Positions 16,723 to 24,799 of a stretch of 51,858 nucleotides of DNA are shown piece by piece; position 1 is the first letter of the stretch; the number at the start of each line of letters is the position of its first letter. This DNA is from Firmicutes bacterium CAG:95 (GTDB taxonomy: Bacteria; Bacillota; Clostridia; Lachnospirales; Lachnospiraceae): contig FR902869.1 in assembly GCA_000438155.1 (NCBI GenBank), positions 1 through 51,858 of the forward strand, written 5' to 3'. Under the pieces are notes generated by a model. The model did no database searches, was not told the DNA's origin, and saw nothing but the letters and a program-made list of their open reading frames with translations. The position numbers and the translations under genes were made by a program.

Positions 16723-18963
16723 ATGATGGATAGAGATAGTTTTTTTCAAAAATATACGGGACATCTGAATGAGAAGCAGCTTGCCGCAGTGCAGACGGTG
16801 AATGGGCCGGTTCTGCTGCTTGCCGTTCCGGGAAGCGGCAAGACTACTGTTTTAGTCACAAGGCTTGGGTATATGCTCTATTGTGAAGGAATAAGGCCGG
16901 AGAACATTCTGACCCTGACGTATACAGTTGCAGCAACGAATGACATGGCACGCCGGTTCCGGGAGATTTTTGGTGAGGAATACAGCAATGCACTGGAATT
17001 CCGGACAATTAACGGAATTTGTGCCAGGGTGATTGCCAGATACGGGCAGATGATCGGAAAAAGCGCCTTTGAGCTGCTTACCGATGAAAAAGTGATTTTA
17101 AGAATGCTGACAGAGATTCTGGTCCAGAATCTGTCGGAATATCCGACCGAAAGCGATGTGAAGAATGCACGCACGTTGATTACCTATTGTAAGAATATGC
17201 TGCTTTCCGAAGAGGAGATCCGTGAACTGGGGAAAGAAGAGGGCATTCCTCTCTGGGAAATTTACAGTGCATACAACAGGTATTTAAAGCAGAACAGCTT
17301 CATGGACTATGATGATCAGATGATTTATGCGTACCGGATGCTGAAGGGGAGTCCGGAGCTTCTTAAATTTTATCAGGGAAAATACCGGTATATCTGCGTG
17401 GACGAGGCGCAGGATACGTCCAAAATCCAGCATATTATTATCGGGCTTTTAACAGGAGAGCAGGGAAATCTCTTTATGGTGGGAGACGAGGATCAGAGCA
17501 TTTACGGGTTCCGTGCAGCTTATCCGGAGGCACTTCTTAATTTCACAAAGGAGCATCCCGGTGCAAAGGAGCTTGTGATGGATCAGAACTACCGCTCCAA
17601 TGCAAGGATTGTGGCTGTGGCCGATCACTTTATCCAGCATAACAAGCTAAGGCATCGCAAGCATATGGTTCCGACGAAAGCAGAAGAGGAGGAGATTCAT
17701 TATATTTCCCTGAAAAACCGTTCTGCGCAATATACTTATCTTCGGAAGGTGGCACAGAATCATGAGGTGGAGACGGCGGTTTTGTACCGCGATAATGAAA
17801 GTGTGCTTCCTCTCATTGACCAGCTGGAGCGGCAGCAGATTCCGTACCGGATCAAAAGCACGGATATGGCTTTTTTTACCCATCGTGTGGTAACGGATGT
17901 CACGAATATTATGCGGTTTGCCCTAAATCCATATGATACGGAGCTTTTCCTGCGGATTTATTTTAAATGCCAGACCTATCTGAAGAAGAATCAGGCACAG
18001 CAGCTATGCCGGATCAGTGAGGAACGGCATATTCCGGTACTGGAAGCTGCAGAGTATGCGGAAGGTCTGAATGGTATGGTTCTCGGAAAGTGCAGAGCCT
18101 TTGCAACACATCTGCGCAACATGCTGAAGGAAGCGCCCTCCAGGGTGCTTTTCCGGATTGAGACCCCATTGGGATACGGGGAATATCTGGAACGCAATAA
18201 TATGGATGACAACAAGCTTTTTATCCTGAAGATGCTGTCCTACGAAGAGGTGTCGATTGGCAGTTTCTTAGGGAGGCTGGAATACCTGCAGAGTATGCTT
18301 AGGGAAAAGCATCCGGATTATGACAGCAATTTTATCCTGTCTACCATTCATTCCTCCAAGGGACTTGAGTATGAGGAGGTTTATCTGATGGACGTCTGTG
18401 ATGGTGTCTTTCCGGATAAGGTGGTTTACTCAAAGAAGGCAACACCGCAGGAAAAGAAAGAATTTGAGGAAGAGCGGCGGCTGTTTTACGTAGGCATGAC
18501 GAGAGCGAAGAGTGTGCTTCATATATTCAGACTGTCGGAGGAAACGTCATCCTTTATCCGGGAGATGACGCCTGTGAAGGCAGAACGGGTGGAAGGTGTG
18601 AAGCCGGATAGCTTGAAGTTTCCTGATCGTATGAAGCTGCAGAATGAGAAGCGGGTGGAAGGAAAGACGTTTGCAGCATTACAGCCGGATCAGGGGAAGA
18701 TGAAACTCAAGCCTAAGAGTTTAGAGACGGATCCCGGGGGTCACGGAACAGAGATTCAGCTTGTCATTGGAGAGAGGGTTGAACAGATGAAATACGGAAT
18801 GGGAGTCATCAGCGATGCAGTTTATCATGCAGATGGGATTACAGGGAAATTTACGGTGATTTTTGACTCCGGACTTGAAAAGAACTTCCTTTATCCGGTT
18901 GCCTTTCAGATGGGAATGCGGATTGTAACGGAGGAAGAAACAGGAAAAGAGGGACAGGCATGA
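16723..18963 (+). CDS. UvrD/PcrA/Rep-like superfamily 1 DNA helicase
   Basis: A 746-residue ATP-dependent 3'-5' helicase of the UvrD family. Motif I is PGSGKTT (Lys40), motif II DEAQ begins at about 227, motif III is GDEDQSIYGFRAA, motif IV is DQNYRSN, motif V is TIHSSKGLEYEEV and motif VI is VGMTRAK. The C terminus has the basic GERVEQMKYGMGVI segment also seen in PcrA-like proteins. The length matches PcrA, but motif Ia and the linker differ, so it is probably a paralogue of the housekeeping enzyme. Start choice is weak: two adjacent ATG codons (16723 and 16726) follow a GGAG about 20 bases away. It overlaps the next gene by 4 bases. Confidence 0.85.
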   Translation: MMDRDSFFQKYTGHLNEKQLAAVQTVNGPVLLLAVPGSGKTTVLVTRLGYMLYCEGIRPENILTLTYTVAATNDMARRFREIFGEEYSNALEFRTINGICARVIARYGQMIGKSAFELLTDEKVILRMLTEILVQNLSEYPTESDVKNARTLITYCKNMLLSEEEIRELGKEEGIPLWEIYSAYNRYLKQNSFMDYDDQMIYAYRMLKGSPELLKFYQGKYRYICVDEAQDTSKIQHIIIGLLTGEQGNLFMVGDEDQSIYGFRAAYPEALLNFTKEHPGAKELVMDQNYRSNARIVAVADHFIQHNKLRHRKHMVPTKAEEEEIHYISLKNRSAQYTYLRKVAQNHEVETAVLYRDNESVLPLIDQLERQQIPYRIKSTDMAFFTHRVVTDVTNIMRFALNPYDTELFLRIYFKCQTYLKKNQAQQLCRISEERHIPVLEAAEYAEGLNGMVLGKCRAFATHLRNMLKEAPSRVLFRIETPLGYGEYLERNNMDDNKLFILKMLSYEEVSIGSFLGRLEYLQSMLREKHPDYDSNFILSTIHSSKGLEYEEVYLMDVCDGVFPDKVVYSKKATPQEKKEFEEERRLFYVGMTRAKSVLHIFRLSEETSSFIREMTPVKAERVEGVKPDSLKFPDRMKLQNEKRVEGKTFAALQPDQGKMKLKPKSLETDPGGHGTEIQLVIGERVEQMKYGMGVISDAVYHADGITGKFTVIFDSGLEKNFLYPVAFQMGMRIVTEEETGKEGQA

Positions 18964-19262
18964 AAGAAAAGTCTGAAAGCAGCAGGATTTTATATCGGAT
19001 GTTGATGGAAAAGGGATATTCCGAGGAGTTCAGCAATCTGATTTCCCAGAATCTGAATACGGATTTCACTGCGGGAAGGATGATCGGCTACCTGTCGCAT
19101 TATACCAGTCTGCCGGAAGCGGAGATTGTGGATGAGATGCTGTCGATCTTAAGTGACCGGAACCGGATCATGCAGAAGAAAGAAATGGAAGCAACCAATG
19201 CCAGGTGGAACGAAATGACGTGGAACAGACCACTGTTTGATGAGGAAGGCGACAGATCATAG
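18960..19262 (+). CDS. Hypothetical protein, 100 aa, translationally coupled to the helicase
   Basis: It starts within the ATGA overlap of the helicase stop codon, so it is probably co-translated. It is a soluble helical protein with MLMEKGYSEEFSNLISQNLNTDF and a Met/Glu-rich C-terminal part. There is no signal peptide or membrane segment. I do not recognise the family. The coupling suggests an accessory role to the helicase, which is inference only. Confidence 0.7.
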   Translation: MKEKSESSRILYRMLMEKGYSEEFSNLISQNLNTDFTAGRMIGYLSHYTSLPEAEIVDEMLSILSDRNRIMQKKEMEATNARWNEMTWNRPLFDEEGDRS

Positions 19263-19306
19263 AGCAGAGGAAATTGGCTGCAAAACAGATAAAACAGGAG
19301 CGGATG

Positions 19307-20041
19307 ATGTGGAGAATTAAGCAGATTTTTGATGGAGAGTACGGATGTGAAGAACGGCCGGATGAAGAAAAAGCCAGATGTGTGGTAACGCTTGAAAATG
19401 AACGGGGAGAAAGACGGGAACTGAGCGTTTATGATGACTGGCTTAAGGAAAAGCATCTGGAAGAGGGATCGGAATGGACGGCGGAACTGTTCGATATTTG
19501 TAATGAAGAAGGACAGCCAATCGGAGGAATGGTAGAACGAAGTCATGCACATGCCGAAGGGATTTGTCATAGAACCGCCCATGTATGGGTTGTCCGTATG
19601 GTAGATGGGAAATATCAGGTGCTGCTACAGAAACGGGCAGAAGATAAGGAATCCTTTCCGGGATGCTTTGATACGTCATCTGCAGGACACATTCAGGCAG
19701 GAGACGAACCGCTTGAATCGGCTATGCGGGAATTGCAAGAGGAGCTGGGGATTCATGCATCTCCGGAGCAGCTGAACTATGCAGGAAAGTTTCATATTCA
19801 TTATGAAATGGAATTTCATGGGTGTCCTTTCAAGGATAATGAAACCTCATTCGTGTTTTGTTATCAGGAGCCGGTAGATATGGAGAAGCTTACCCTGCAA
19901 AAGGAGGAAGTGGAGACAGTGGAGTGGTTTGATTTAGAAGAGGTCCACGAAGCCTGTCTTACCCGGAATCCCAGGTTCTGCGTGCCGGTCGAGGGACTTA
20001 GGACGCTGATGAAGTATCTGAACTTACCAGTATCCTGTTAA
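19307..20041 (+). CDS. NUDIX hydrolase with N-terminal DUF3006-like domain
   Basis: Residues about 1-55 (IKQIFDGEYGC ... LKEKHLEEGSEW) resemble the small beta DUF3006-type domain. Residues about 90-230 are a NUDIX domain whose box GHIQAGDEPLESAMRELQEE and LGI fits GX5EX7REUXEEXGU. The C-terminal part resembles Idi-like NUDIX proteins (isopentenyl-diphosphate isomerase relatives), but the substrate is unknown. ATG at 19307 is chosen because CAGGAG is 6 bases upstream; a TTG at 19274 would add 11 residues. It is the third gene of the helicase cluster. A 133-bp mobile element lies 36 bases after the stop. Confidence 0.8.
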   Translation: MWRIKQIFDGEYGCEERPDEEKARCVVTLENERGERRELSVYDDWLKEKHLEEGSEWTAELFDICNEEGQPIGGMVERSHAHAEGICHRTAHVWVVRMVDGKYQVLLQKRAEDKESFPGCFDTSSAGHIQAGDEPLESAMRELQEELGIHASPEQLNYAGKFHIHYEMEFHGCPFKDNETSFVFCYQEPVDMEKLTLQKEEVETVEWFDLEEVHEACLTRNPRFCVPVEGLRTLMKYLNLPVSC

Positions 20042-20077
20042 GTAGCAGGGACAATGATCTGGTAAAATACAACATTT

Positions 20078-20210
20078 GTAACTGTTCAGTAGCTTCACAG
20101 TTACGATGCAAAATCCATTCCAAATCGGCTTCGCCGATGGGATTTTGCATTACTGAATCATTTTCTTACGGTCTCAGCAGTAAATGCTTCGACCTGCACT
20201 GAATAGTTAC
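20078..20210 (-). mobile_element. 133-bp IS66-like MITE, copy 2 (inverted)
   Basis: It is the reverse complement of the copies at 4043 and 42385, differing from the latter at about 3 positions. It is flanked by a perfect 8-bp duplication, CAACATTT at 20070-20077 and 20211-20218. It sits between the converging ends of the NUDIX and YwlG-like genes, where its long stem-loop could also act as a transcript end. Confidence 0.9.
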
Positions 20211-20221
20211 CAACATTTCAT

Positions 20222-20776
20222 TTACAACAGCTCCGCATCATAGTGTGCACGTTCGCCGCCGATAAATTTGGGACGGACTCTGGCAGCAGTGATATGAGCC
20301 TGACCGATTTCATGATTGGTAAGGCGGATCGGAACGGCAACCTTCTTCAGGTGCATGCCGATGAAGGTATCGCCGATATCAATTCCGGCATCAGCTTTGA
20401 TCTCCTCCAGTGCGACCGGATGCTCAAAGGTATGGTAAGCGGTGGTTGCAAAGGAACCGCCAGCTTTGGGCTGGGGAACGACATTAACAAATTCCGCATC
20501 AGGAACGGCAGCCTGTTCAATGATGATGGCACGGTTCAGATGCTCACAGCATTGGGCGGCAAGATAAATACCGCGTGCCTTCGTCGTTTCATAGATTCCG
20601 GAAAAAACAGCCTTGGCTACATCGAGGTTTGAATTGCTTCCGATCTTATCGCCACACACTTCGGAGGAAGAGCAGCCGACCACAAGAATCTGACCTTCGC
20701 GGAGCTTTGCTTTTTCACATAATTCGGCGGTAACATCAGCCGCCTGTTTCTTGATTTCTTCGTACAAACTGATCAC
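20222..20776 (-). CDS. DUF436 / UPF0340 family protein (YwlG-like)
   Basis: A 184-residue cytoplasmic protein matching the YwlG family. It has LVVGCSSSEV near residue 31, GIYLAAQCCEHLNRA near 68, and the conserved C-terminal segment VRPKFIGGERAHYD. The biochemical function of the family is not established as far as I know. The start is a GTG with AAGGAAAAG upstream. It is divergent from the MocR-type regulator, with 87 bases between them. Confidence 0.85.
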   Translation of the reverse strand: MISLYEEIKKQAADVTAELCEKAKLREGQILVVGCSSSEVCGDKIGSNSNLDVAKAVFSGIYETTKARGIYLAAQCCEHLNRAIIIEQAAVPDAEFVNVVPQPKAGGSFATTAYHTFEHPVALEEIKADAGIDIGDTFIGMHLKKVAVPIRLTNHEIGQAHITAARVRPKFIGGERAHYDAELL

Positions 20777-20863
20777 TCTTTTCCTTTACAAATGATTGAA
20801 TCAAGAATACAATTGAATTGGTAATACTGAAATAACCAGAAAAGGAGTATCTGATAAGACCAG

Positions 20864-21955
20864 ATGAACTATTCCATTACAAAGGACAGTGGAGTGCCTG
20901 CCTATATTCAATTATATAACTATCTGGTACAGGACATTGTAGCAGGGATTTATCCGTTGGATTCCCGGCTCCCATCCAAACGGATCATTGCGGAGGAAAC
21001 CGGAGTGAGTCTTATTACGGTGGAACATACCATGAATCTGCTAAGTGACGAAGGATATATTGAAACAAGACAGCGGAGCGGTTATTTTGTGATTTACCGG
21101 GAAGCGGATTTTCAGGTAATCCCCGAGATCCGTCATGAGGAGCTGCCGATGACTCATCCGCAGGTCCACCAGACAGGAGAATTTCCGTTCAGTGTGCTTG
21201 CCCGGACAATGCGCAAGGTTCTGCTTGATTATGAGGAGCAGATTCTGGTGAAGTCGCCCAATCATGGCTGCGAAGAGCTGCGTGCCGAGATTTGTTCCTA
21301 TCTTGGAAGAAGCAGAGGAATTCAGATTCATCCACGGCAGGTTATTATCGGTTCCGGTGCGGAATATCTGTATGGACTGGTGGCGCAGTTTTTCGGCGCG
21401 GGATGCATCTTTGGAATCGAGAATCCTTCTTATGAAAAAATCCGCAAGGTTTATGAATCCATGGGTATTGTGTGTGATCCGCTGACGCTTTCTGCGGAAG
21501 GAATTCTGTCTTCCGAACTTACAAGGACGAAGGCATCCGTACTGCATGTGACACCGTTTAACAGTTATCCGAGTGGGATTACCATTGGAATTTCGCAGAA
21601 GCGGGAGTATCTTTACTGGGCGAAACAGCGCAGTGCTGTAATTGTGGAGGATAACTATGATTCGGAGCTGACGGTTTCGAGTAAACCCGAAAGCCCGTTA
21701 TTTTCGATTGCAGACGGCGTCAATGTAATTTATATGAATACGTTTTCCAAGACTATCGCGCCCTCGGTGCGTATCGGATATATGATTCTGCCGGAGACTC
21801 TGGTGAATGCATTTGAGCATAAGCTGGGCTTTTATTCCTGCCCGGTGCCGCTGTTCGAGCAGTATGTGTTGTCCGAGCTTTTGCGGAGCGGAGACTATGA
21901 ACGGCATATTAACCGCGTCCGCCGCAAGCGCAGGCGGGAGTTGGGTAATTTGTGA
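20864..21955 (+). CDS. MocR-type GntR regulator with PLP aminotransferase-like domain, C-terminally truncated
   Basis: Residues about 8-75 are a GntR winged helix (SRLPSKRIIAEETGVSLITVE). The rest is an aminotransferase fold, including the PLP lysine region NTFSKTIAPSVRIGYM near residue 295. MocR proteins are usually 450-490 residues. This one stops at 363, in the middle of the small domain after RVRRKRRRELGNL, and no other frame continues it. The AT-rich toxin-antitoxin locus begins about 45 bases later, so its arrival may have removed the C terminus. Direct repeats ATTGAAT (20795 and 20812) in the divergent promoter could be operators. The Shine-Dalgarno (AAAGGAG) is 17 bases upstream, unusually far. 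DNA-binding might survive without normal effector sensing. Confidence 0.8.
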   Translation: MNYSITKDSGVPAYIQLYNYLVQDIVAGIYPLDSRLPSKRIIAEETGVSLITVEHTMNLLSDEGYIETRQRSGYFVIYREADFQVIPEIRHEELPMTHPQVHQTGEFPFSVLARTMRKVLLDYEEQILVKSPNHGCEELRAEICSYLGRSRGIQIHPRQVIIGSGAEYLYGLVAQFFGAGCIFGIENPSYEKIRKVYESMGIVCDPLTLSAEGILSSELTRTKASVLHVTPFNSYPSGITIGISQKREYLYWAKQRSAVIVEDNYDSELTVSSKPESPLFSIADGVNVIYMNTFSKTIAPSVRIGYMILPETLVNAFEHKLGFYSCPVPLFEQYVLSELLRSGDYERHINRVRRKRRRELGNL

Positions 21956-21999
21956 GACTTTACAGCAATGTAGATAAAAATATATTTTAAATTTGCTAC

Positions 22000-22051
22000 T
22001 TGACTTTTACGCATTGCGTATCTATACTATAAATAAATTACGCAATGCGTA
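22000..22051 (+). promoter_or_regulatory. Sigma-A promoter with paired operator palindromes for the toxin-antitoxin locus
   Basis: TTGACT (22000-22005), a 17-base spacer and TATACT (22023-22028) form a good promoter. TACGCATTGCGTA (22008-22020) fills the spacer. Its inverted match TACGCAATGCGTA (22039-22051) lies at the expected start region. This is the usual layout for autorepression by an antitoxin with a helix-turn-helix. Confidence 0.8.
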
Positions 22052-22068
22052 TATTGAAGGGGAAGAAT

Positions 22069-22392
22069 ATGAATCAAGAAGAAAAAGAAGAACCACATTG
22101 TGAGTTAGAGAATGATTTCTTAAATGATGACCTTTCACTTATTATTGAGTGTAATACATTTGATCCGGCTAAACAGATGCAGCGTATACGAAAATATGCA
22201 GGGATGAACCGTAAAGAGTTTTCGGAATGGCTTAATATACCTTATCGGACAATGACCGACTGGGAACTTGGTAATCGTACAATGCCTGTATATTTGTTAG
22301 AATTGATTGTTTACAAAGTGAATCATGAAATAGCAAATGCAAAGGAAAAACAAGATGCATCTGGTAGGAAGAATAAACAGGAACATCTATGA
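22069..22392 (+). CDS. Helix-turn-helix protein, candidate antitoxin
   Basis: A 107-residue protein with an acidic N-terminal tail and an XRE-like helix-turn-helix at about residues 48-85 (MQRIRKYAGMNRKEFSEWL, then YRTMTDWELGNRTMP). It starts at 22069 with GAAGGGGA upstream. It overlaps the next gene by 38 bases in another frame. Twin palindromes in its promoter fit autoregulation. Base composition is visibly richer in A and T than the neighbours, suggesting recent acquisition. It probably binds its own operator and neutralises the downstream protein. No characterised family is recognised. Confidence 0.75.
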   Translation: MNQEEKEEPHCELENDFLNDDLSLIIECNTFDPAKQMQRIRKYAGMNRKEFSEWLNIPYRTMTDWELGNRTMPVYLLELIVYKVNHEIANAKEKQDASGRKNKQEHL

Positions 22393-22735
22393 GTGTGTAA
22401 CACGAAATATCATAACAGATGAAGTGATTATTACAGAGGAAAGGATAGAACACATTAAAGAAAGACATCCGACTGATTTTGAAAGATATAATAAGTATTT
22501 AGAAGAGATTATCGGAAATCCAGATTATATTATAGAAGCAAACAAATCCAATACGGCTATTTTATTAAAAGAAATTATAGACGGTGACAGCAACAGGTTT
22601 AAACTGGTACTTAGAATTGCAGTGAAAGATGATCCTGTGGAATACAGGAATTCTGTCATTTCTTTTTGGAATATTGGAGAGACTACCTGGAATAAAATGC
22701 TGAAAAATAAAAAAATTCTTTACTCTAAAGAATAA
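22355..22735 (+). CDS. PBECR2-like putative RNase toxin (barnase/EndoU/ColicinE5/RelE-like fold)
   Basis: A 126-residue protein. The pattern EERIEHIKERHP (about 30-41), YNKYLEEIIGNPDYIIEANKS, then a hydrophobic strand with LLKEI, a second with LVLRIAV and a final NSVISFWNIGETTW fits the compact PBECR2-type nuclease domain found in phage and toxin-antitoxin proteins. The His of RHP and the polar residues near the C terminus are likely active-site candidates. ATG at 22355 has AAAGGA 8 bases upstream. It overlaps the helix-turn-helix gene, the usual order antitoxin then toxin. The fold is assigned from recall of the family pattern. Confidence 0.6.
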   Translation: MHLVGRINRNIYECVTRNIITDEVIITEERIEHIKERHPTDFERYNKYLEEIIGNPDYIIEANKSNTAILLKEIIDGDSNRFKLVLRIAVKDDPVEYRNSVISFWNIGETTWNKMLKNKKILYSKE

Positions 22736-22762
22736 ATTAACTATAATTAATTTAGAATAGAA

Positions 22763-22861
22763 AGAGAATCTTTGAGGTGAAAAATGCGTCGTCATGCGCC
22801 GCATGCAAATTGCAATGGGCAAAAGAGATGTTGGGAGTGACGCTCCAACCAAAGATTCTCT
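22763..22861. ncRNA. Candidate ~99-nt structured RNA or small inverted-repeat element
   Basis: AGAGAATCTTTG (22763-22774) pairs with CAAAGATTCTCT (22850-22861). Inside are a GTTGG-GAG / CTC-CAAC hairpin and a GC-rich ATGCG...CGCAT hairpin, giving a multibranched fold. There is no open frame and no GTAA end, so it differs from the 133-bp elements. It follows the toxin gene and could be part of that locus or a separate element. Confidence 0.4.
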
Positions 22862-22884
22862 TATCTACTATATAGGGAATGCAG

Positions 22885-22908
22885 GGACAAGTGATATTGT
22901 CCTTTTTT
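22885..22908 (+). terminator. Rho-independent terminator downstream of the toxin gene
   Basis: GGACAA (22885-22890) pairs with TTGTCC (22897-22902) around GTGATA, followed by six T residues. Confidence 0.75.
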
Positions 22909-23025
22909 CATATAAAGCACTCAATGAGGATGAATGCAGCAAAGTGTGAAATTAGGGAATCGGGTACATACATTGCTTATAGTCCCCAATGAAGATGACA
23001 GTGGATACAGACAGGAGAGCAGATC

Positions 23026-23523
23026 GTGAGCAAACCAATTACGACATTATGTTACATCGAGCAGGATGGGAAGTATCTCATGCTGCATCGTACGAAGAAA
23101 AAGCAGGATATCAACGGCGGAAAATGGATCGGAGTCGGTGGACATTTAGAAGAAGGAGAATCACCGGAGGACTGTCTGGTGCGGGAAGTTCGGGAAGAAA
23201 CGGGGCTTACACTCACTTCCTATACCTTCCGGGGACTTATTACGTTCATAAGTGACCAGCAGGAAACGGAATTGATGTGTCTGTTTACAGCAGACGGTTT
23301 TGAAGGGAAACCGGGAGCCTGCAATGAAGGAGAGCTTGCATGGATTCCGAAGACTGAGGTGTCTGCCCTTCCGACCTGGGAAGGAGATGCCGTTTTTCTT
23401 GAAATACTGCTTCGTGATGATCCACGCTTTTTCACGTTGCGGCTTGCCTACGAAGGTGATAAGCTTGTAGATAAGAAGCTGCAGTTTTATACGGCATGCA
23501 CAGGCACGGAGGAAACAGTGTGA
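23026..23523 (+). CDS. MutT-like NUDIX hydrolase (8-oxo-dGTP diphosphatase type)
   Basis: A 165-residue NUDIX protein. The box GGHLEEGESPEDCLVREVRE plus ETGL (about 39-62) matches the MutT consensus. NGGKWIGVGGHLE resembles 8-oxo-dGTP diphosphatases that clean the nucleotide pool, though the true substrate is not certain. It starts at a GTG (23026) with AGGAG 9 bases upstream; a longer reading in another frame from 22989 is a shadow. Its stop overlaps the next gene's GTG (GTGA), so translation is coupled. Confidence 0.85.
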   Translation: MSKPITTLCYIEQDGKYLMLHRTKKKQDINGGKWIGVGGHLEEGESPEDCLVREVREETGLTLTSYTFRGLITFISDQQETELMCLFTADGFEGKPGACNEGELAWIPKTEVSALPTWEGDAVFLEILLRDDPRFFTLRLAYEGDKLVDKKLQFYTACTGTEETV

Positions 23524-24341
23524 GCATCATGGAAATCAGGGATCTGGAGATTCCGGAACTGGAAGTCTATATCGATAAGAAGGAAGTACAGCTCCTGCAT
23601 TACTATGAGCCGGAGCCCGGTATTTTTATTGCAGAAAGTCCGAATGTGATTCTGAGGGCATTGGAAGCCGGATACGAGCCGCTTTCCCTTCTTATGGAAA
23701 AGAAACCGCTTGGCGAAAAGGAAAGAGCAATTCTGGACCGGTGCGGAGAAATCCCGGTTTATACGGCTTCTTTGGAGGTCCTTACGAGAATCACCGGATA
23801 TCAGCTTGCGCGGGGAATGCTGTGTGCGATGCGGCGCAAAGCCCTTCCTTCCTTAAAAGAAAGCTGTGCAGGAAAGCACCGGATTGCGATTCTGGAGGAT
23901 GTGGTGAATCCAACGAATGTAGGAGCCATTTTCCGGTCGGCAGCAGCACTTTCCATGGATGCGGTGCTGTTGACGAAGGGCAGCAGTGATCCGCTATACC
24001 GGAGGGCAGTACGCGTCAGCATGGGAACCGTTTTTCAGATTCCATGGACGATCATGGATGCAGGGGACTGGCCGGAACGGGCAATGCAGGAGCTCCGGAG
24101 CATGGGATACCGTACGGCGGCAATGGCGCTTAAGGAGGACAGCGTATCTCTTAAGGATGAGAGGCTGAAGAAGGAAGAAAGGCTTGCGATTGTTCTTGGA
24201 ACAGAGGGCGATGGTCTTGCAGGAAGAACGATTGCAGACTGCGACTATACAGTCATGATTCCGATGACGCACGGAGTGGATTCCTTAAATGTAGCGGCAG
24301 CAAGTGCCGTGGCATTCTGGGAACTGGATCCGCTTTTTTAG
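23520..24341 (+). CDS. SpoU/TrmH-family RNA 2'-O-methyltransferase
   Basis: A 273-residue SAM-dependent methyltransferase that probably methylates a ribose in rRNA or tRNA. Residues about 20-110 are the RNA-binding N-terminal domain. The SPOUT knot motifs follow: NPTNVGAIFRSAAA with the catalytic Arg (about 135), the segment LYRRAVRVSMG, and the SAM-binding IVLGTEGDGL (about 225) and IPMTHGVDSLNVAAA. GTG at 23520 is chosen for GGAGG 7 bases upstream and a 4-base overlap with the NUDIX stop. A 27-nt element-like hairpin follows the stop. Confidence 0.88.
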   Translation: MSIMEIRDLEIPELEVYIDKKEVQLLHYYEPEPGIFIAESPNVILRALEAGYEPLSLLMEKKPLGEKERAILDRCGEIPVYTASLEVLTRITGYQLARGMLCAMRRKALPSLKESCAGKHRIAILEDVVNPTNVGAIFRSAAALSMDAVLLTKGSSDPLYRRAVRVSMGTVFQIPWTIMDAGDWPERAMQELRSMGYRTAAMALKEDSVSLKDERLKKEERLAIVLGTEGDGLAGRTIADCDYTVMIPMTHGVDSLNVAAASAVAFWELDPLF

Positions 24342-24348
24342 GGTAATC

Positions 24349-24375
24349 GTAACTGTGAGGGTACCGGACAGTTAC
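24349..24375. mobile_element. 27-nt mini-element matching the right end of the 133-bp MITE
   Basis: GTAACTGT (24349-24356) and ACAGTTAC (24368-24375) are inverted repeats. The whole 27 bases match the last 27 of the 133-bp element except for about 4 positions. The flanks GGGTAATC and AGGTAATT agree at 6 of 8 bases, a possible worn target duplication. It may be a fragment or an independently moved piece. Confidence 0.5.
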
Positions 24376-24407
24376 AGGTAATTAAATGATACAGAGGGAG
24401 AGATGCA

Positions 24408-24737
24408 ATGGTAGTCTATGAAGGGTTCGAAAATCTGATGCAGCACATTGTAGAGGTTGCAATTTTGTTCTTTGAATTTGTTGGAGTGATTGTCATTATC
24501 ATTTCGGGCTTAAAGGGATTTTATTATTATATCCGCCGTAGGCCCGATATGAAGCTGACACTTGCACAGGGACTTGCTGTAGGACTGGAATTCAAGCTTT
24601 GCAGCGAGATCCTGAAAACCGTTATCGTAAGAGATTTCAAGGAAATTGCAACAGTTGCCGGAATTATTGCGCTCCGTGCGGCTTTGACCTTCCTGATTCA
24701 CTGGGAAATCAAGCAGGAGAATCACAACCATAGCTAG
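24408..24737 (+). CDS. DUF1622 family membrane protein
   Basis: A 109-residue membrane protein with about three hydrophobic segments: VEVAILFFEFVGVIVIIISG, a weaker central stretch and the C-terminal VAGIIALRAALTFLIHW. The pattern LTLAQGLAVGLEFKLCSEIL between them is typical of DUF1622 proteins, whose function is unknown. GGGAGAG precedes the ATG. It appears monocistronic, converging on degV. Confidence 0.8.
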   Translation: MVVYEGFENLMQHIVEVAILFFEFVGVIVIIISGLKGFYYYIRRRPDMKLTLAQGLAVGLEFKLCSEILKTVIVRDFKEIATVAGIIALRAALTFLIHWEIKQENHNHS

Positions 24738-24799
24738 TACGCCGAATAATAAATAACTGACACCTTGACTAGTCCGGGTAGCAGATCCGCTCTTGGTAG

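Noticed and set aside
21941..21990. Sequencing frameshift as the cause of the short MocR protein
   Set aside because: The other two frames stop within a few codons and show no MocR-like continuation, so a simple base error does not explain it.
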